DNA of 26,748 nt from Discostella pseudostelligera. Taxonomy: Eukaryota > Bacillariophyta > Thalassiosirophyceae > Thalassiosirales > Thalassiosiraceae. Within the stretch, counting starts at the first letter, position 1, and each line of letters begins with the position of its first letter. The notes under the pieces are model-generated. The model made no database searches, was not told the origin of the DNA, and saw only the letters and a list, made by a program, of their open reading frames with translations. Of the stretch, positions 1-9,168 are shown piece after piece. The DNA is taken from positions 1-26,748 of the forward strand of contig JALLBK010000259.1 of NCBI GenBank assembly GCA_036940085.1, given 5' to 3'. A program made the position numbers and the translations under genes.

Positions 1-1296
1 GTACTCAATTAAGTCGAGTCATGCGATTTTGTCTGGCCTCGAGTTGCATACCCGTCACAAGAAAATTTTGCATACCCCAAATTGCGTACCCCTTCCCGCC
101 ATGATTTTTGTATATTCCTGCCATCTGCCATCATTATTTTGACCGTTCCTCACCACAACATCTCCACAATATCCTTTGATCTTGACTATGGTGATGATGA
201 TGTAGCAAATCCTTTTCTATTACTATCAATGCCCCCCGGAGACGAGAACGACTCAAGAAGATTGGCTTTTGACTGGTGCCATTGGTTTTGGCTGGTAGTG
301 AGTGTGTGCGGAGAATCCACCATTTCAAGTGTGATGATTGACGTCGAGCCACGCTGTGATGATGCTTCCGATGTCAATATCGTCTCCAGATATTGTTATT
401 GTTTGTCCGACCCCAGGGAAAAACTCTCCATAATGATGAATTAAACAAATGTATACTGCATTGTTTTGGAGAAAGGTGTCATAATGAACCTCATCCGCAG
501 CATCAAAGGTCCATTGTGACCGGTGACAGTGGCTACATTTTTGACAAGCCACGATGATCACGAGATCAATTGGACACATACACGGTTTTGCTGAGGCGTA
601 ATAGTTGTAGAGTACTATAAATAATAGTAGATAATTATTGGATTAGTTATGGTTATTCACTAGTTACTGCAGATATTAATGTATTCCACTGTCCACACAT
701 TCCACTGTAATGTGCTGTATCGTCAGGCTTTGTAATTCATTCTCCCAGCCGTCTTCTATCCCCCCACCGTCGAAAATCAACCCCCTGCCAGTTTATATAA
801 TATATATTGTAGATATGCATTTGGCTGGGGCGAAATCAACCAATAACATGGAAATAATGGCTCCTATTGCCGCTGGCGGCCGCCATTGTTGGGGTGATAA
901 ATAATAATGTACCCAAAACCGTAGAGCAGCCCTTTTCTGATCGGCTTACCATACACTAGATATCCACCTCTGCCTTCGACAACTCCATGCTCCCTACCAG
1001 CGTCGCTGTCTTCGACTCTCACACCATGCCTCGCTCCCCATAGTACCCTGCCTGCCTCGAGCCATATTCAATCATCGTGGTTTGTCTTTCCTCGGCATAC
1101 TACCTTTGGCTGTGGCTGTGGAGGCGGACCGACGCGACGAGGCAGGAGCCTGGGAGAAGAATTCTTGCGGTTGTGAGACGCTTTGCAACACGGGAGAGCA
1201 CAAACCCAAGTACCCATTGCCTCTGCCCTCGTTTCTAAGCGGCGCGATATTATTGATAACTCGTGAACCGTGAACCGTGAGGCGTGAAGCGTAACT
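1..1296. other. Stretch without a supportable gene
   Basis: Open frames here (for example 82–444 on + and 325–579 on −) overlap one another on both strands, are short, and resemble no family I know. A TTCCCGCC element lies at 93–100. Positions 600–670 are AT-rich. The last part holds the heptad repeat that abuts the next start codon. The 3' end of a gene lying to the left, or a small lineage-specific gene, cannot be excluded. Confidence 0.5.
1262..1296 (+). repeat. Five tandem heptads directly before an ATG
   Basis: Five consecutive 7-nt units (CGTGAAC, CGTGAAC, CGTGAGG, CGTGAAG, CGTAACT) fill 1262–1296, and the next three bases are the ATG at 1297. The first two units are identical and the rest are degenerate. 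It probably lies in the 5' leader of the glycosyltransferase mRNA. Its effect, if any, is unknown. Confidence 0.75.
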
Positions 1297-2991
1297 ATGG
1301 AGAAGCGGGCAAGAAGCGCCAAAGTTATTGGTCGTCGGGATGCAAGTGCGAGGCGTCGTACCAACTTCCTCCTTTGCGGTGTCTACACTTGCTGCTTATT
1401 TACGATAATTCGATTTCCAATTTTATCTCCGTATATTCTCGGATCGTTTCCGCTCGCACCAACAACACCACAGCAGCAGCAGCAGCAGCAGGAAGATGGT
1501 GGACGGCTGTGGGAGATTGTCGATACACCGAATTGTTTCCATCTCGACAATATTTGCAGCTGGAAAGACGGATGGTTTTATGATCATGGCCCTAATTCTA
1601 CTCTCGACAACACCACGCATATGAATCAGCCATCGGCAGCACTCATTCTAGACAATCAATTGATAGCTGAACATGGTTGGCATGATCCGGGTACTTTGGA
1701 TATTGACTTTCGAATACATTTAAATATTTCATCTACCTCCCATGGACAATACGATGACAACATGTGCTCCTACTCGTCCACTCCAAATCACTTGGTGGTG
1801 CAATCTTTCTACAATGATATGATGGGAGAGTTCTACTTTCGGACAATTATCGGCTTACAGCAATTGATGCGAATGTATCCGCCTCACTCCAACGATGACA
1901 TCCAAACGTACATTCACTTTATTAATAAAAATTGGCGGATATTCGAGGGACATGAGCTTTTTCTCTCCGGTTTACCAAACAATAATGAGCTTGATAATTT
2001 TCTGTCACTGATGCCAAGGAATGATAGTTGTCGATGTTTTCGTAGGTTGATCTTGTGTGGGTACCATGGTGTTGACGAACATGACGAGACATTAGATGGA
2101 CAGTGGAGAGAATACGTTAACAAGACAGGAGATGGCCAGCAGAATAGACATCTCATCTCCCCAACCCATGGGATTGAAGAAAAGAATGCATCTGCCAGCA
2201 AGTGGCAAGAACTTCGGGTTGAGTTGATTGATGGCATCTCAAAGAGATATAATGACCTTGATCAAAAGATACGCGGGTATCAGAGACAAGTGCTGATCGA
2301 CCAGGAGTTACTTGGTAGCGACATCGAAAATAGCACCAGAAATGTTGATGAGTGGAAATTTGTTGGATTGGCTCGTCGGAAGTATCGTCGATCATGGTTG
2401 AATATCAACGATACCCTTTCTATGTGCAACGAGAGGTTTCAACAACATCATATCGTTTGCTTAATTGTGGACGTCGAAGACTCAGAAAGTGCAGAAGAGC
2501 AGCTGATAATGCATCGATCTCTCGACGCGTTTATTGGTATTCATGGTGCTCAACTCACACAAGGTGTTCTCCTACCAAGTCATGGATTGATATTGGAATT
2601 GTTGCCGTATATTCCTCTCAATGGATGGGGTGAATGGACAGCGAGCACAGGTGCTCCAACAGCCTTGGGTGTAATATTTGAGAACACCGATCTCAATCAT
2701 TTTGGATACTCGCTTGGTACAGAGAGCTGTTCGTCATCGTGCAATCTTGGATTCAATGTGAGAGATTTCAATGTGTCAACTGAGGTCATTGCTGATTTCC
2801 TGTCAACATTTGTGCTGAAGGCAGGTAAGAATGGTACGATGACTTGTGATGATATGAAGATCGAGACAGAGCAAAGAGAGAGGTTTGTATTATACAACGC
2901 GTTTTGTCAGCCAAGTTTGAGTGAGCGTGCATTTATCAATGAGCATTATTATCACGACAGACCCAGACTTGAAGAGGATAAAGAGGATTAA
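1297..2991 (+). CDS. GT61-type glycosyltransferase, type II membrane protein
   Basis: Single-exon frame of 564 codons. A basic N-terminus with an RRR cluster at about residues 19–21 precedes a hydrophobic segment at about 22–42, the layout of a Golgi/ER type II membrane enzyme. A low-complexity stem follows, with seven Gln encoded by a pure CAG run. Family signs are a CFRR block near residue 244–247 and, near 412–432, the GIHGAQLTQ…LP…E-L-L-P pattern, which resembles the HGA-L-T…P…E…P signature of GT61 (DUF563) transferases such as EOGT and plant xylosyl/arabinosyl transferases. Several N-x-S/T sequons fit a lumenal domain. Donor and acceptor sugars cannot be inferred. The start is the first ATG of the frame, directly after the heptad repeat. 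Fairly sure of the family, unsure of the function. Confidence 0.75.
   Translation: MEKRARSAKVIGRRDASARRRTNFLLCGVYTCCLFTIIRFPILSPYILGSFPLAPTTPQQQQQQQEDGGRLWEIVDTPNCFHLDNICSWKDGWFYDHGPNSTLDNTTHMNQPSAALILDNQLIAEHGWHDPGTLDIDFRIHLNISSTSHGQYDDNMCSYSSTPNHLVVQSFYNDMMGEFYFRTIIGLQQLMRMYPPHSNDDIQTYIHFINKNWRIFEGHELFLSGLPNNNELDNFLSLMPRNDSCRCFRRLILCGYHGVDEHDETLDGQWREYVNKTGDGQQNRHLISPTHGIEEKNASASKWQELRVELIDGISKRYNDLDQKIRGYQRQVLIDQELLGSDIENSTRNVDEWKFVGLARRKYRRSWLNINDTLSMCNERFQQHHIVCLIVDVEDSESAEEQLIMHRSLDAFIGIHGAQLTQGVLLPSHGLILELLPYIPLNGWGEWTASTGAPTALGVIFENTDLNHFGYSLGTESCSSSCNLGFNVRDFNVSTEVIADFLSTFVLKAGKNGTMTCDDMKIETEQRERFVLYNAFCQPSLSERAFINEHYYHDRPRLEEDKED
1471..1491 (+). repeat. (CAG)7 microsatellite, encodes Gln7
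   Basis: Seven uninterrupted CAG triplets in frame encode a polyglutamine run in the stem of the GT61-type protein. Length variation between alleles is likely, but is not shown here. Confidence 0.9.
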
Positions 2992-3226
2992 TGTAGAATC
3001 TAATGATCGATATTGGGTATTGAATGATGTGATGTTCTCGAGTTGTGCGTTTCCGCGTGGAAGGTCGTCTTTCTCGCCATCTCCAATCTTCTCCCGCCAA
3101 TTTTTGTTATGCTCTCCCGCCTTTTCCATCCCGCCATTTTTATCCATGAATTCCACCATCGGCCCACCAAATCCAAATCAATGAATCTCAATCTCAAAGC
3201 TCTCACTCAAGAGTGAGAGATACGAA
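2992..3226. promoter_or_regulatory. Spacer upstream of Prune gene with CCCGCC elements
   Basis: A 235-nt spacer between two same-strand genes. It carries three copies of a CCCGCC core: CTCCCGCC at 3091–3098, CTCCCGCC at 3114–3121 and ATCCCGCC at 3128–3135. All are on the + strand, 90–135 nt before the putative ATG. The same element recurs in other upstream regions of the window, so a promoter role is likely. The factor is inferred (E2F-like), not shown. Confidence 0.5.
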
Positions 3227-5054
3227 ATGGTACGACCTTATTCCTCTCCCTCCAGGTGCGGCCATAGTAGAGGCGACCCAATCAAATCCAAAGCAGTCAC
3301 TATCACTACCATCCTCCTACTTACTGCCTTCTCTTCCTCCCCGGTCCGTCGGACCGCTGTGGTCGCATTCTCTTCCATTTCGCGAGTCGTTGTAAGATCG
3401 TCGTCGTCGTCGTCGCACGGTATTATTGGCAATCACCACAGCAAAAACAGATTAGGAATCATGCTGTCATCATTGTCATCCTCGTCATCTGGTAATGATA
3501 CCAGATATAATAACGAAAACAAGGAGGGTGCGCCAACCCTATCATCCTACCTCGATTCCATCTCGTCATGGACAGAAGTATCCAGACGTCAGCAGCATCA
3601 TCTCGAAGAGGGAACGATGGAGAATATTACGACCAACAACACCAACAACAACTTGCATTTCATTTTAGGCAATGAGGCAGGAGATGCTGATTCGATTATA
3701 TCGGCATTGACACATGGATATGTCATGACTCTGGAAGATCACTACTTCTACGCAAATAATGGCGAGAATGGCAATCAAAATAATAATAGAATGAATATGC
3801 TGCGTCGGAACGTGGTACCTATCGCTTCTGTGCACAGGGCAGATTTACCATTGCGACGAGATGTCGTACTGTTACTGGAATTGAGTGGATTCAATATTCA
3901 ACAATTGCCATGCTTAGATGATGCATCTATTGTGTCATACCTTGCAGAACCAACGGGGCGGGGGGTAGCATTTACTCTCGTCGATCACAATCGCATTCGA
4001 TCCTCTCTATCACATCTCTCGAAATTGGTTGTGGAGATATTGGATCATCATGAAGATGAGGGATATCATCTCGATACTACAACCACCGCTACTACTACTA
4101 CTACTACTGCTGCTATGCCGAATAGGCGCCTTATTGCATTTGAACATGGGAGGGCAACTGTCGCTAGCACGTGCACCCTCGTCGTTGAGCGGCTGTTTGG
4201 GCTACTTGCCACTGACAACAACAAGAAGAAGACCGACTCTGTATCAGCAACAACGATGAAGATTGACGGCAGTCTTGGCCTGTTATTGCTGGGTGTTATC
4301 CTCCTTGATACAATCAACATGTCTTCCTCGGCGGGAAGGGGGACGTTGCGGGATGTAGAAGCAATTGCTATGCTATTGGAGCACACTGATTGGTCTTCGT
4401 TGCATCGACAACAACATAATTGGGAGGAGGATGCATCGCATGCAATATTGCGACAAAAGATCTTTCCCAACCACATCAACAACAATAGCAACGACGATGG
4501 TGCACCGAACACCACAGCACTGTTCGAGGCTCTTAGCAACTCTCGAAGTGATAAGAAATTCTGGATGGAGGCGTCGATATCAGACTGTTTACGAATGGAA
4601 GCAGTCGTCGTCGTCACAATCGATCTCATCGATTGGCCTGTCCACTGTATTAATTAGTATGAATGACTTCATCTCCAAGGATAATTTCCTTGGTGAACTT
4701 TCGACCTATGTCACGTCACGCGATGTGGAATTGTTTGGCGTGCTTACATTGGAACTTCGTGAGAATGATGACGGTGGAACCACGGCCATCCGAGGACTGC
4801 TCATTGCAAGCTTTCATCGAGAAATTGTCGATTCATACTCTGCATTTTTGTTGAATGGGAAAGAATCGGCATTTTTGGAGCTTGTCGAGTGCAGTGCGAC
4901 GACAATGGCCGTGGAAGATAAGAGTGACGACGATGGATCATTGATCCACATCCGCATATTCAAGCAGGAAAATGCACGGATGGGGAGGAAGCAGATTGCG
5001 CCCATCCTCCTTGGGGGCGCAAATTTTGGGATGAGAGGAACTCCTCGGTTGTAA
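3227..5054 (+). CDS. Prune-type DHH phosphoesterase, interrupted by a frameshift
   Basis: DHH-superfamily phosphoesterase of the Prune / exopolyphosphatase branch, expected to hydrolyse short polyphosphate or cyclic nucleotides with divalent metal. Visible motifs: ILGNEAGDADS (about 146–156), LVDHN (about 251–255), and I-L-D-H-H (Asp273–His275). The frame opened at 3227 stops at 4657, but the DHHA2 half continues in the +1 frame to 5054 (IGLSTVLISMNDF and onward). Family alignment needs the two parts joined near 4590–4605 (after DCLR, into WKQSSSS), and no GT–AG intron restores phase there. A single extra base (assembly error) or a real lesion therefore explains it. The N-terminus has a hydrophobic stretch ending AVVAF-SS, a possible plastid presequence; a later start at Met81 is also possible. 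It converges on the next gene with only 40 nt between. Confidence 0.78.
4091..4108 (+). repeat. (ACT)6 microsatellite in Prune gene
   Basis: Six ACT triplets, flanked by related triplets, encode a Thr-rich insert just after the DHH motif of the Prune-like protein. It is a low-complexity loop outside the recognised motifs. Confidence 0.8.
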
Positions 5055-5094
5055 TGAGTACAAAGAGAATTAAGTAGCATCAATTTAATTCCAT

Positions 5095-7845
5095 TCAACT
5101 ATCTCTGCAATATGCAGATTTGAGCATGGACAGGAGGTTTTTGTCTTCTTCCCATAGTTCGTGGTTATCACCGGTGGTCTGGAACTGATTGATCAACTGC
5201 TTCATCTGTTCTCGCCTCGACGCTTCGAAGTGTACTGATTGCAATGCATCCAAACATGGTCGTTTTAGCATCAACCCGCCAAGCGTCCTCACGAACGGCA
5301 AGGAAAGCGGAGGTCGTACAATTTCGATCAAACCAGCAAAAAAGTAACGTAATAGAGCCGCATCCATGTCCGTCGAGCCAACCTTCTCAAGCTTGTTTTG
5401 CACTGCGGAGATAACAGAGAGCGATAGACCATGTGTCGCTAGCCATAGCATCAGCCGCAGGGACTGCTCCTTGATGGATTGCATCGTTCGATGGGAAATT
5501 TCGCGATTGGAATGTCCCAGGAAGATGAGAGACATCTCTAATACTGCAGGTCTTGTCAATGGTTGGTGTCGGCAGATCAATCTCGCCAAGCTCAAAATGC
5601 AAGGTGTAATAGTTGGGTAGGATGCAGTTGAAGCAAAGTCTGGCACGCCGGCAAACTGTTTCGACCAGATCAAGGCCCCTACTGCTACCACAGAATGTCG
5701 GATACACAAGGCCGAGAGCTGTCTCCCCGCGGATCCCTCAGTGTTTTGATCAATATTGTCAAGTACGGTGAAGGAAACCATGTTCTCAAGTAGCTCACAC
5801 AATTGACTGCCCTTCAAAATTACCTGAGTAAGAGCATCATCGTCAAGAGATTCAGTGACAGTTGCTTGTTCGCCATTGCTCAGTCTCCTAGCGGCCCGTT
5901 CCGACGCTGTCACCGCCAGCGCTAGAAGTCTTGCAAACTTCAACCTCGTTTCCAATTGGCGTATGCGCTGCTTGGGCCCGAACAAATGGTTCAGTAAGAC
6001 TTTGACTGCCGTGGGATGCTCGACCAATAAATCTCCAATCCGATCGGTGGACCCTCCATATGCGTATTTCAACACACTATCTGCAGATTCTTTGTCCAAC
6101 TGTATCCCAAGACTATTCTTCATTAGTAGCCGAGAGATTGCCGAGTCCAGAGTGTCCTCAAGGTCACTTATTGACGAGGTATTACCCCCAGGACGGTTGA
6201 TGTCGACACCATCATCATTCACATTATATGCCCTCGGATTGACCCGACGTCTCTTTCGTTGAAATAAATCACTCATTATTAGTGCCACATCAAGCTTTCT
6301 CTTCCGTTGAAACGTTGTTCCTGTCTTTATTGGCGTTAGCATTTCATCTTCTAGCTCTTCACGCAATCGTTCCCATTTCCGAATGGCCCGTTTCAAGTAC
6401 TCAGGATGAGTGCATTTACCATCCGACAGCATTTGTTTCGAATTGGAGAGCAATACTTTCATAACCTCCATTGCGTACAGGTATGTATATGACGTGGATG
6501 TGCATGTCCTGCGCAAGTCAGCAACCAGACTCCCCATGGGGCCCTTGGTCGTATCCATTGCATCATTGATGATATCTCTCCTGTATCCATCCACTGACAA
6601 TTTCGCAGTAATGGTAAGTTCCGACTGCAACATGGAATTGAACACGCCAAAGTATTCCGCTTGATTGATCCTATTCGCAATCTCACGATGATGTCCCAAG
6701 TTCGAAATCGATTGTAAGCAGTACATGAAGAGTTTGCTGTCCCTATTCGAGGCTGATAAGTCAATTAACAATTTGCGCCATCGACTCGAGGTAATCATTT
6801 TATCGATGAAGGCTGCGTCTTTTTTAGGAAGTTTCACAATGGCATCGCCATAATTCTTTGTGAATCGTTCCTTGGCTAGTTGGTGAATAACCCTTTCAAC
6901 GACATCTCGTGCGGAATCGGCAGCGCCAGGTCGGAGTGGGGGCATACCGTCCCTGTCCACTGAATCAACGACCGAAGTAGCAGCAGCAGTAGCAGTATTA
7001 GTACCGATAGCATTCCCCGTAGCGATAGCATCCCCAGTGGATGATGATGATGATTTCAATTGGGCCAACCACAATCCTAACAGGCCACATATGGCCGTAT
7101 CGCCACTGTATCCATTAATCAATGATTGCATTGCCTTTGGTCCTGCCTCCTGAGGTCCCAACTCTTGTACAAGAATGTCGATGTGATCTAATAAATTCGG
7201 TTCCATGACTGCATCTGGTTGTTGTAAGAATTTTTCTGCCATTTCAGCATTCATTTTAGTATCTTGGACAGAAGCTTCTTCGGTACTTGGCTCATCTTTG
7301 GACAACGGATGCTCTTTCAGGGATGTGAGATCGTCAACGCCACCAGCGTGTGAATCTTCAACGACGACTTCAACGGTTGGAGATATATCCTCGCGTGACG
7401 TTCCTTCATTCTCATCCACTGGCTCATCTAGCATTGCTTCAGTAATTTTGTCTTCCACAGCTGCAGCTGCTGCTGTAGCATCATGGGCATTATTCTCACC
7501 CTCCATCTCTTCCACCCCCATTTCTTCCACCTGTTCAACCCCAATCTGAGGTCGATCCCATTGTGTCTCACCAGTCTCGACATGATAGTAATATGTCCGA
7601 TTCTCGTCATCCTTGTAGGCCACCCAACCATTGCCAATATCTTCTCCGTCGGCGACGTCATCCGCAGCTGCCTCCGCGGCATAATAATCTCCTCCGTCTC
7701 CGTCCTCGCTGTTTTTCTCATCATTATCGCCACTACCAAAATAATCATCAGCGGCATCATCATCAGCATCAGCCATTGCGTCGGTGTCCTTGAAGAACGG
7801 AGGCGGATTGTCCGCGGGGTCATGGTGATTGCCGTCCTCCGCCAT
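5095..7845 (-). CDS. WW domain–TH1 (NELF-C/D-like) fusion protein
   Basis: Single exon, 916 residues from the ATG at 7845 (context ACC ATG G). The frame stays open 62 codons further upstream, but that stretch holds promoter-like motifs. An acidic leader is followed by a WW domain at about 72–99 (W74, Y-Y-Y, W96-D-R-P99). An acidic linker leads to a long helical region from about 208 to the end. That region follows TH1/NELF-C/D block by block: FLQQPDAVMEP, W-R-K-L-L-I-D-L, LFGPKQRIRQ, VVAVGALIW, and LLRYFFAGLIEIVRPP near the C-terminus. NELF-C/D is a subunit of the negative elongation factor that holds promoter-proximal RNA polymerase II. KRKRRR in mid-protein is a likely nuclear signal. The WW domain is not part of animal NELF-C/D as I know it. 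The TH1 assignment rests on remembered family patterns. Confidence 0.75.
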   Translation of the reverse strand: MAEDGNHHDPADNPPPFFKDTDAMADADDDAADDYFGSGDNDEKNSEDGDGGDYYAAEAAADDVADGEDIGNGWVAYKDDENRTYYYHVETGETQWDRPQIGVEQVEEMGVEEMEGENNAHDATAAAAAVEDKITEAMLDEPVDENEGTSREDISPTVEVVVEDSHAGGVDDLTSLKEHPLSKDEPSTEEASVQDTKMNAEMAEKFLQQPDAVMEPNLLDHIDILVQELGPQEAGPKAMQSLINGYSGDTAICGLLGLWLAQLKSSSSSTGDAIATGNAIGTNTATAAATSVVDSVDRDGMPPLRPGAADSARDVVERVIHQLAKERFTKNYGDAIVKLPKKDAAFIDKMITSSRWRKLLIDLSASNRDSKLFMYCLQSISNLGHHREIANRINQAEYFGVFNSMLQSELTITAKLSVDGYRRDIINDAMDTTKGPMGSLVADLRRTCTSTSYTYLYAMEVMKVLLSNSKQMLSDGKCTHPEYLKRAIRKWERLREELEDEMLTPIKTGTTFQRKRKLDVALIMSDLFQRKRRRVNPRAYNVNDDGVDINRPGGNTSSISDLEDTLDSAISRLLMKNSLGIQLDKESADSVLKYAYGGSTDRIGDLLVEHPTAVKVLLNHLFGPKQRIRQLETRLKFARLLALAVTASERAARRLSNGEQATVTESLDDDALTQVILKGSQLCELLENMVSFTVLDNIDQNTEGSAGRQLSALCIRHSVVAVGALIWSKQFAGVPDFASTASYPTITPCILSLARLICRHQPLTRPAVLEMSLIFLGHSNREISHRTMQSIKEQSLRLMLWLATHGLSLSVISAVQNKLEKVGSTDMDAALLRYFFAGLIEIVRPPLSLPFVRTLGGLMLKRPCLDALQSVHFEASRREQMKQLINQFQTTGDNHELWEEDKNLLSMLKSAYCRDS

Positions 7846-8382
7846 GGTCCATGTTGTCACGTCGTGTCGATGTGTTGTGAAGATTGAAGCTGGAAGATGC
7901 TGTATGGTTAGGTCTCCCGCCAAAAATCCAAGTGTTCCCGCCAAAACTTTGCCACGTGTAAGATCGAGTCCTATCCTCCAGCCACGTGTAGGTATTAAAT
8001 AGTCGAGTCTTCTCTCTCTCACCCAACTCAATCGCTTCGGCTTCGGCTCAATGGAACAACATCATGATTGCCTCTACATTCTTCAAAGCATCAACCCCAA
8101 CTCACATAATCAATATTATCTTCAAAAATAGCGTATTCATTTGTACATCATATTCACAAGTGTTTGTTACTATGCAGCGATCTAAATTGAAAATGGAAGA
8201 TGATAATGAACTGCATTGCGTATTGTTCACTAGTTTTTACAACATACATCATGTAGGTCGATAGTCTCGACTTCCTAAACCAATCCCCTACCACAATTAT
8301 TCGTGATCTCGTCGTGGTCTTTATCCCGAAACAAAGTTGGTATCATCGAGGTGCATTTAATTCATCACAGCCGACAAGTCTC
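7846..8382. promoter_or_regulatory. Upstream region of WW–TH1 gene, no gene seen
   Basis: Non-coding stretch between the TH1 start and the 3' end of the next minus-strand gene. It holds CTCCCGCC at 7914–7921, TTCCCGCC at 7935–7942, and two copies of GCCACGTGTA, a G-box core, at 7951–7960 and 7981–7990. All lie within about 150 nt upstream of the TH1 ATG. A 66-codon frame at 8064–8264 (+) has no recognisable features and was not called. From 8000 to 8382 I see nothing further. Confidence 0.55.
7951..7990. promoter_or_regulatory. Paired G-box (CACGTG) elements
   Basis: The 10-mer GCCACGTGTA occurs at 7951–7960 and again at 7981–7990, exactly 30 nt apart (about three helical turns), 105–145 nt upstream of the TH1 ATG. 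CACGTG is the general target of bHLH and bZIP factors. Regulation of this gene by such a factor is inference. Confidence 0.55.
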
Positions 8383-9168
8383 TCATATGTCCTCATGCGC
8401 CATATCGAATAGGTAATCAGACACGCTGTCGCCATCATCGGAGCTCAGAATTTCATCACAGGTTGCAATCGAATAGGCAAGATTGTCGTGAATGAACATT
8501 GGAATATCGCTTTCCCATGAGCTGCTACTACTCCTGGTGGGAGAATCTGGTTCATCTGCGATGGAACTGCGAGACGACGATACTGTCGGTGGTAGTCCGT
8601 AAAAGGTGGAGTCGAAGTCATCGAGTATTCCATGTTCTAGGAACGAACAGTCGATGGGCTCAATGTCCACGGATGAGGAATAGGAAGCAATGGGATCGGA
8701 ATTTTCGTTAAGCGTGAGATTTGATCCTGATTCCACCGATTCTGGAGCTGAAGTAGTGTCACTGGGATTGTTGGAGTTCTTCTTCTTCGTCTTCCCTTCG
8801 GATGTGCCATGTCGATCCCGGCGACAAGTGACCCTCTTCGTTACAATAATTTCACTATCTTTTTTGCGCATCTCCTCCCGATAACGGATCTCACCCTCAT
8901 GTCCACAGTTTGGCCAATACATTCCATTCTCGTCTTTGGTAAATCGCTCATCAAGATCAGGGAACCATCGGTAGAACTTGCGTTTGACAGATTCAATCCT
9001 TGTCTTGGTGTATACTTCGCTATCATCAGGATTCTGACGCTTACGAAGGCACTTGACCGAGCCGTAGATGCGCATGAGACGGAGCATTTCCTCAAAGGTG
9101 ACGCCGCGGTCGGTGCGCTTTGTGCGCTTGGTCGATCTTGTTCTTGGTTTACTCTTGACGGCTTTCAT
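8383..9168 (-). CDS. Unrecognised protein, basic N-half and acidic Ser-rich C-half
   Basis: A 261-codon single-exon frame that I do not recognise. Residues 1–22 are very basic (Lys/Arg/Thr), likely a nuclear signal. Residues about 24–115 look folded and charged, with F-E-E-M-L-R-L-M-R-I-Y-G, K-R-K-F-Y-R-W-F-P-D-L, a Y-W-P-x-C-G-H segment and R-Y-R-E-E-M-R-K-K-D. From about 125 the protein becomes Ser/Asp/Glu-rich with scattered aromatics (W-E-S-D-I-P-M-F-I), the composition of an acidic activation-type tail. There is no membrane segment or signal peptide. A nuclear DNA- or chromatin-associated protein is possible, but nothing proves it. The next gene to the right diverges from it. Coding status is supported by length, composition and lack of a competing frame. 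Confidence 0.6.
   Translation of the reverse strand: MKAVKSKPRTRSTKRTKRTDRGVTFEEMLRLMRIYGSVKCLRKRQNPDDSEVYTKTRIESVKRKFYRWFPDLDERFTKDENGMYWPNCGHEGEIRYREEMRKKDSEIIVTKRVTCRRDRHGTSEGKTKKKNSNNPSDTTSAPESVESGSNLTLNENSDPIASYSSSVDIEPIDCSFLEHGILDDFDSTFYGLPPTVSSSRSSIADEPDSPTRSSSSSWESDIPMFIHDNLAYSIATCDEILSSDDGDSVSDYLFDMAHEDI

Noticed and set aside
82..579. Overlapping 84–120-codon frames on both strands near the left edge
   Set aside because: They are mutually overlapping, have no recognisable domain or splice partners, and composition suggests chance frames.
4066..4629. 187-codon minus-strand frame inside the Prune gene
   Set aside because: Antisense shadow of a coding region; its Val/Ser runs arise from the ACT and TCG triplets of the real gene.
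4549..4658. Short intron to explain the Prune frame change (for example GT at 4549 or 4607)
   Set aside because: The candidate donors are in the wrong phase or delete conserved DHHA2 sequence, or lead straight into a stop; introns of about 52–57 nt would also be shorter than any other here.
7428..7887. Long frames on both strands opposite the acidic part of the TH1 gene
   Set aside because: Shadows produced by biased Asp/Glu/Ala codons of the real gene; the products are Met/Arg- or His-rich nonsense.
7846..8031. 62-codon N-terminal extension of the TH1 protein
   Set aside because: The stretch carries CCCGCC and G-box elements, lacks protein-like character, and the ATG at 7845 has a better initiation context and a sensible acidic N-terminus.
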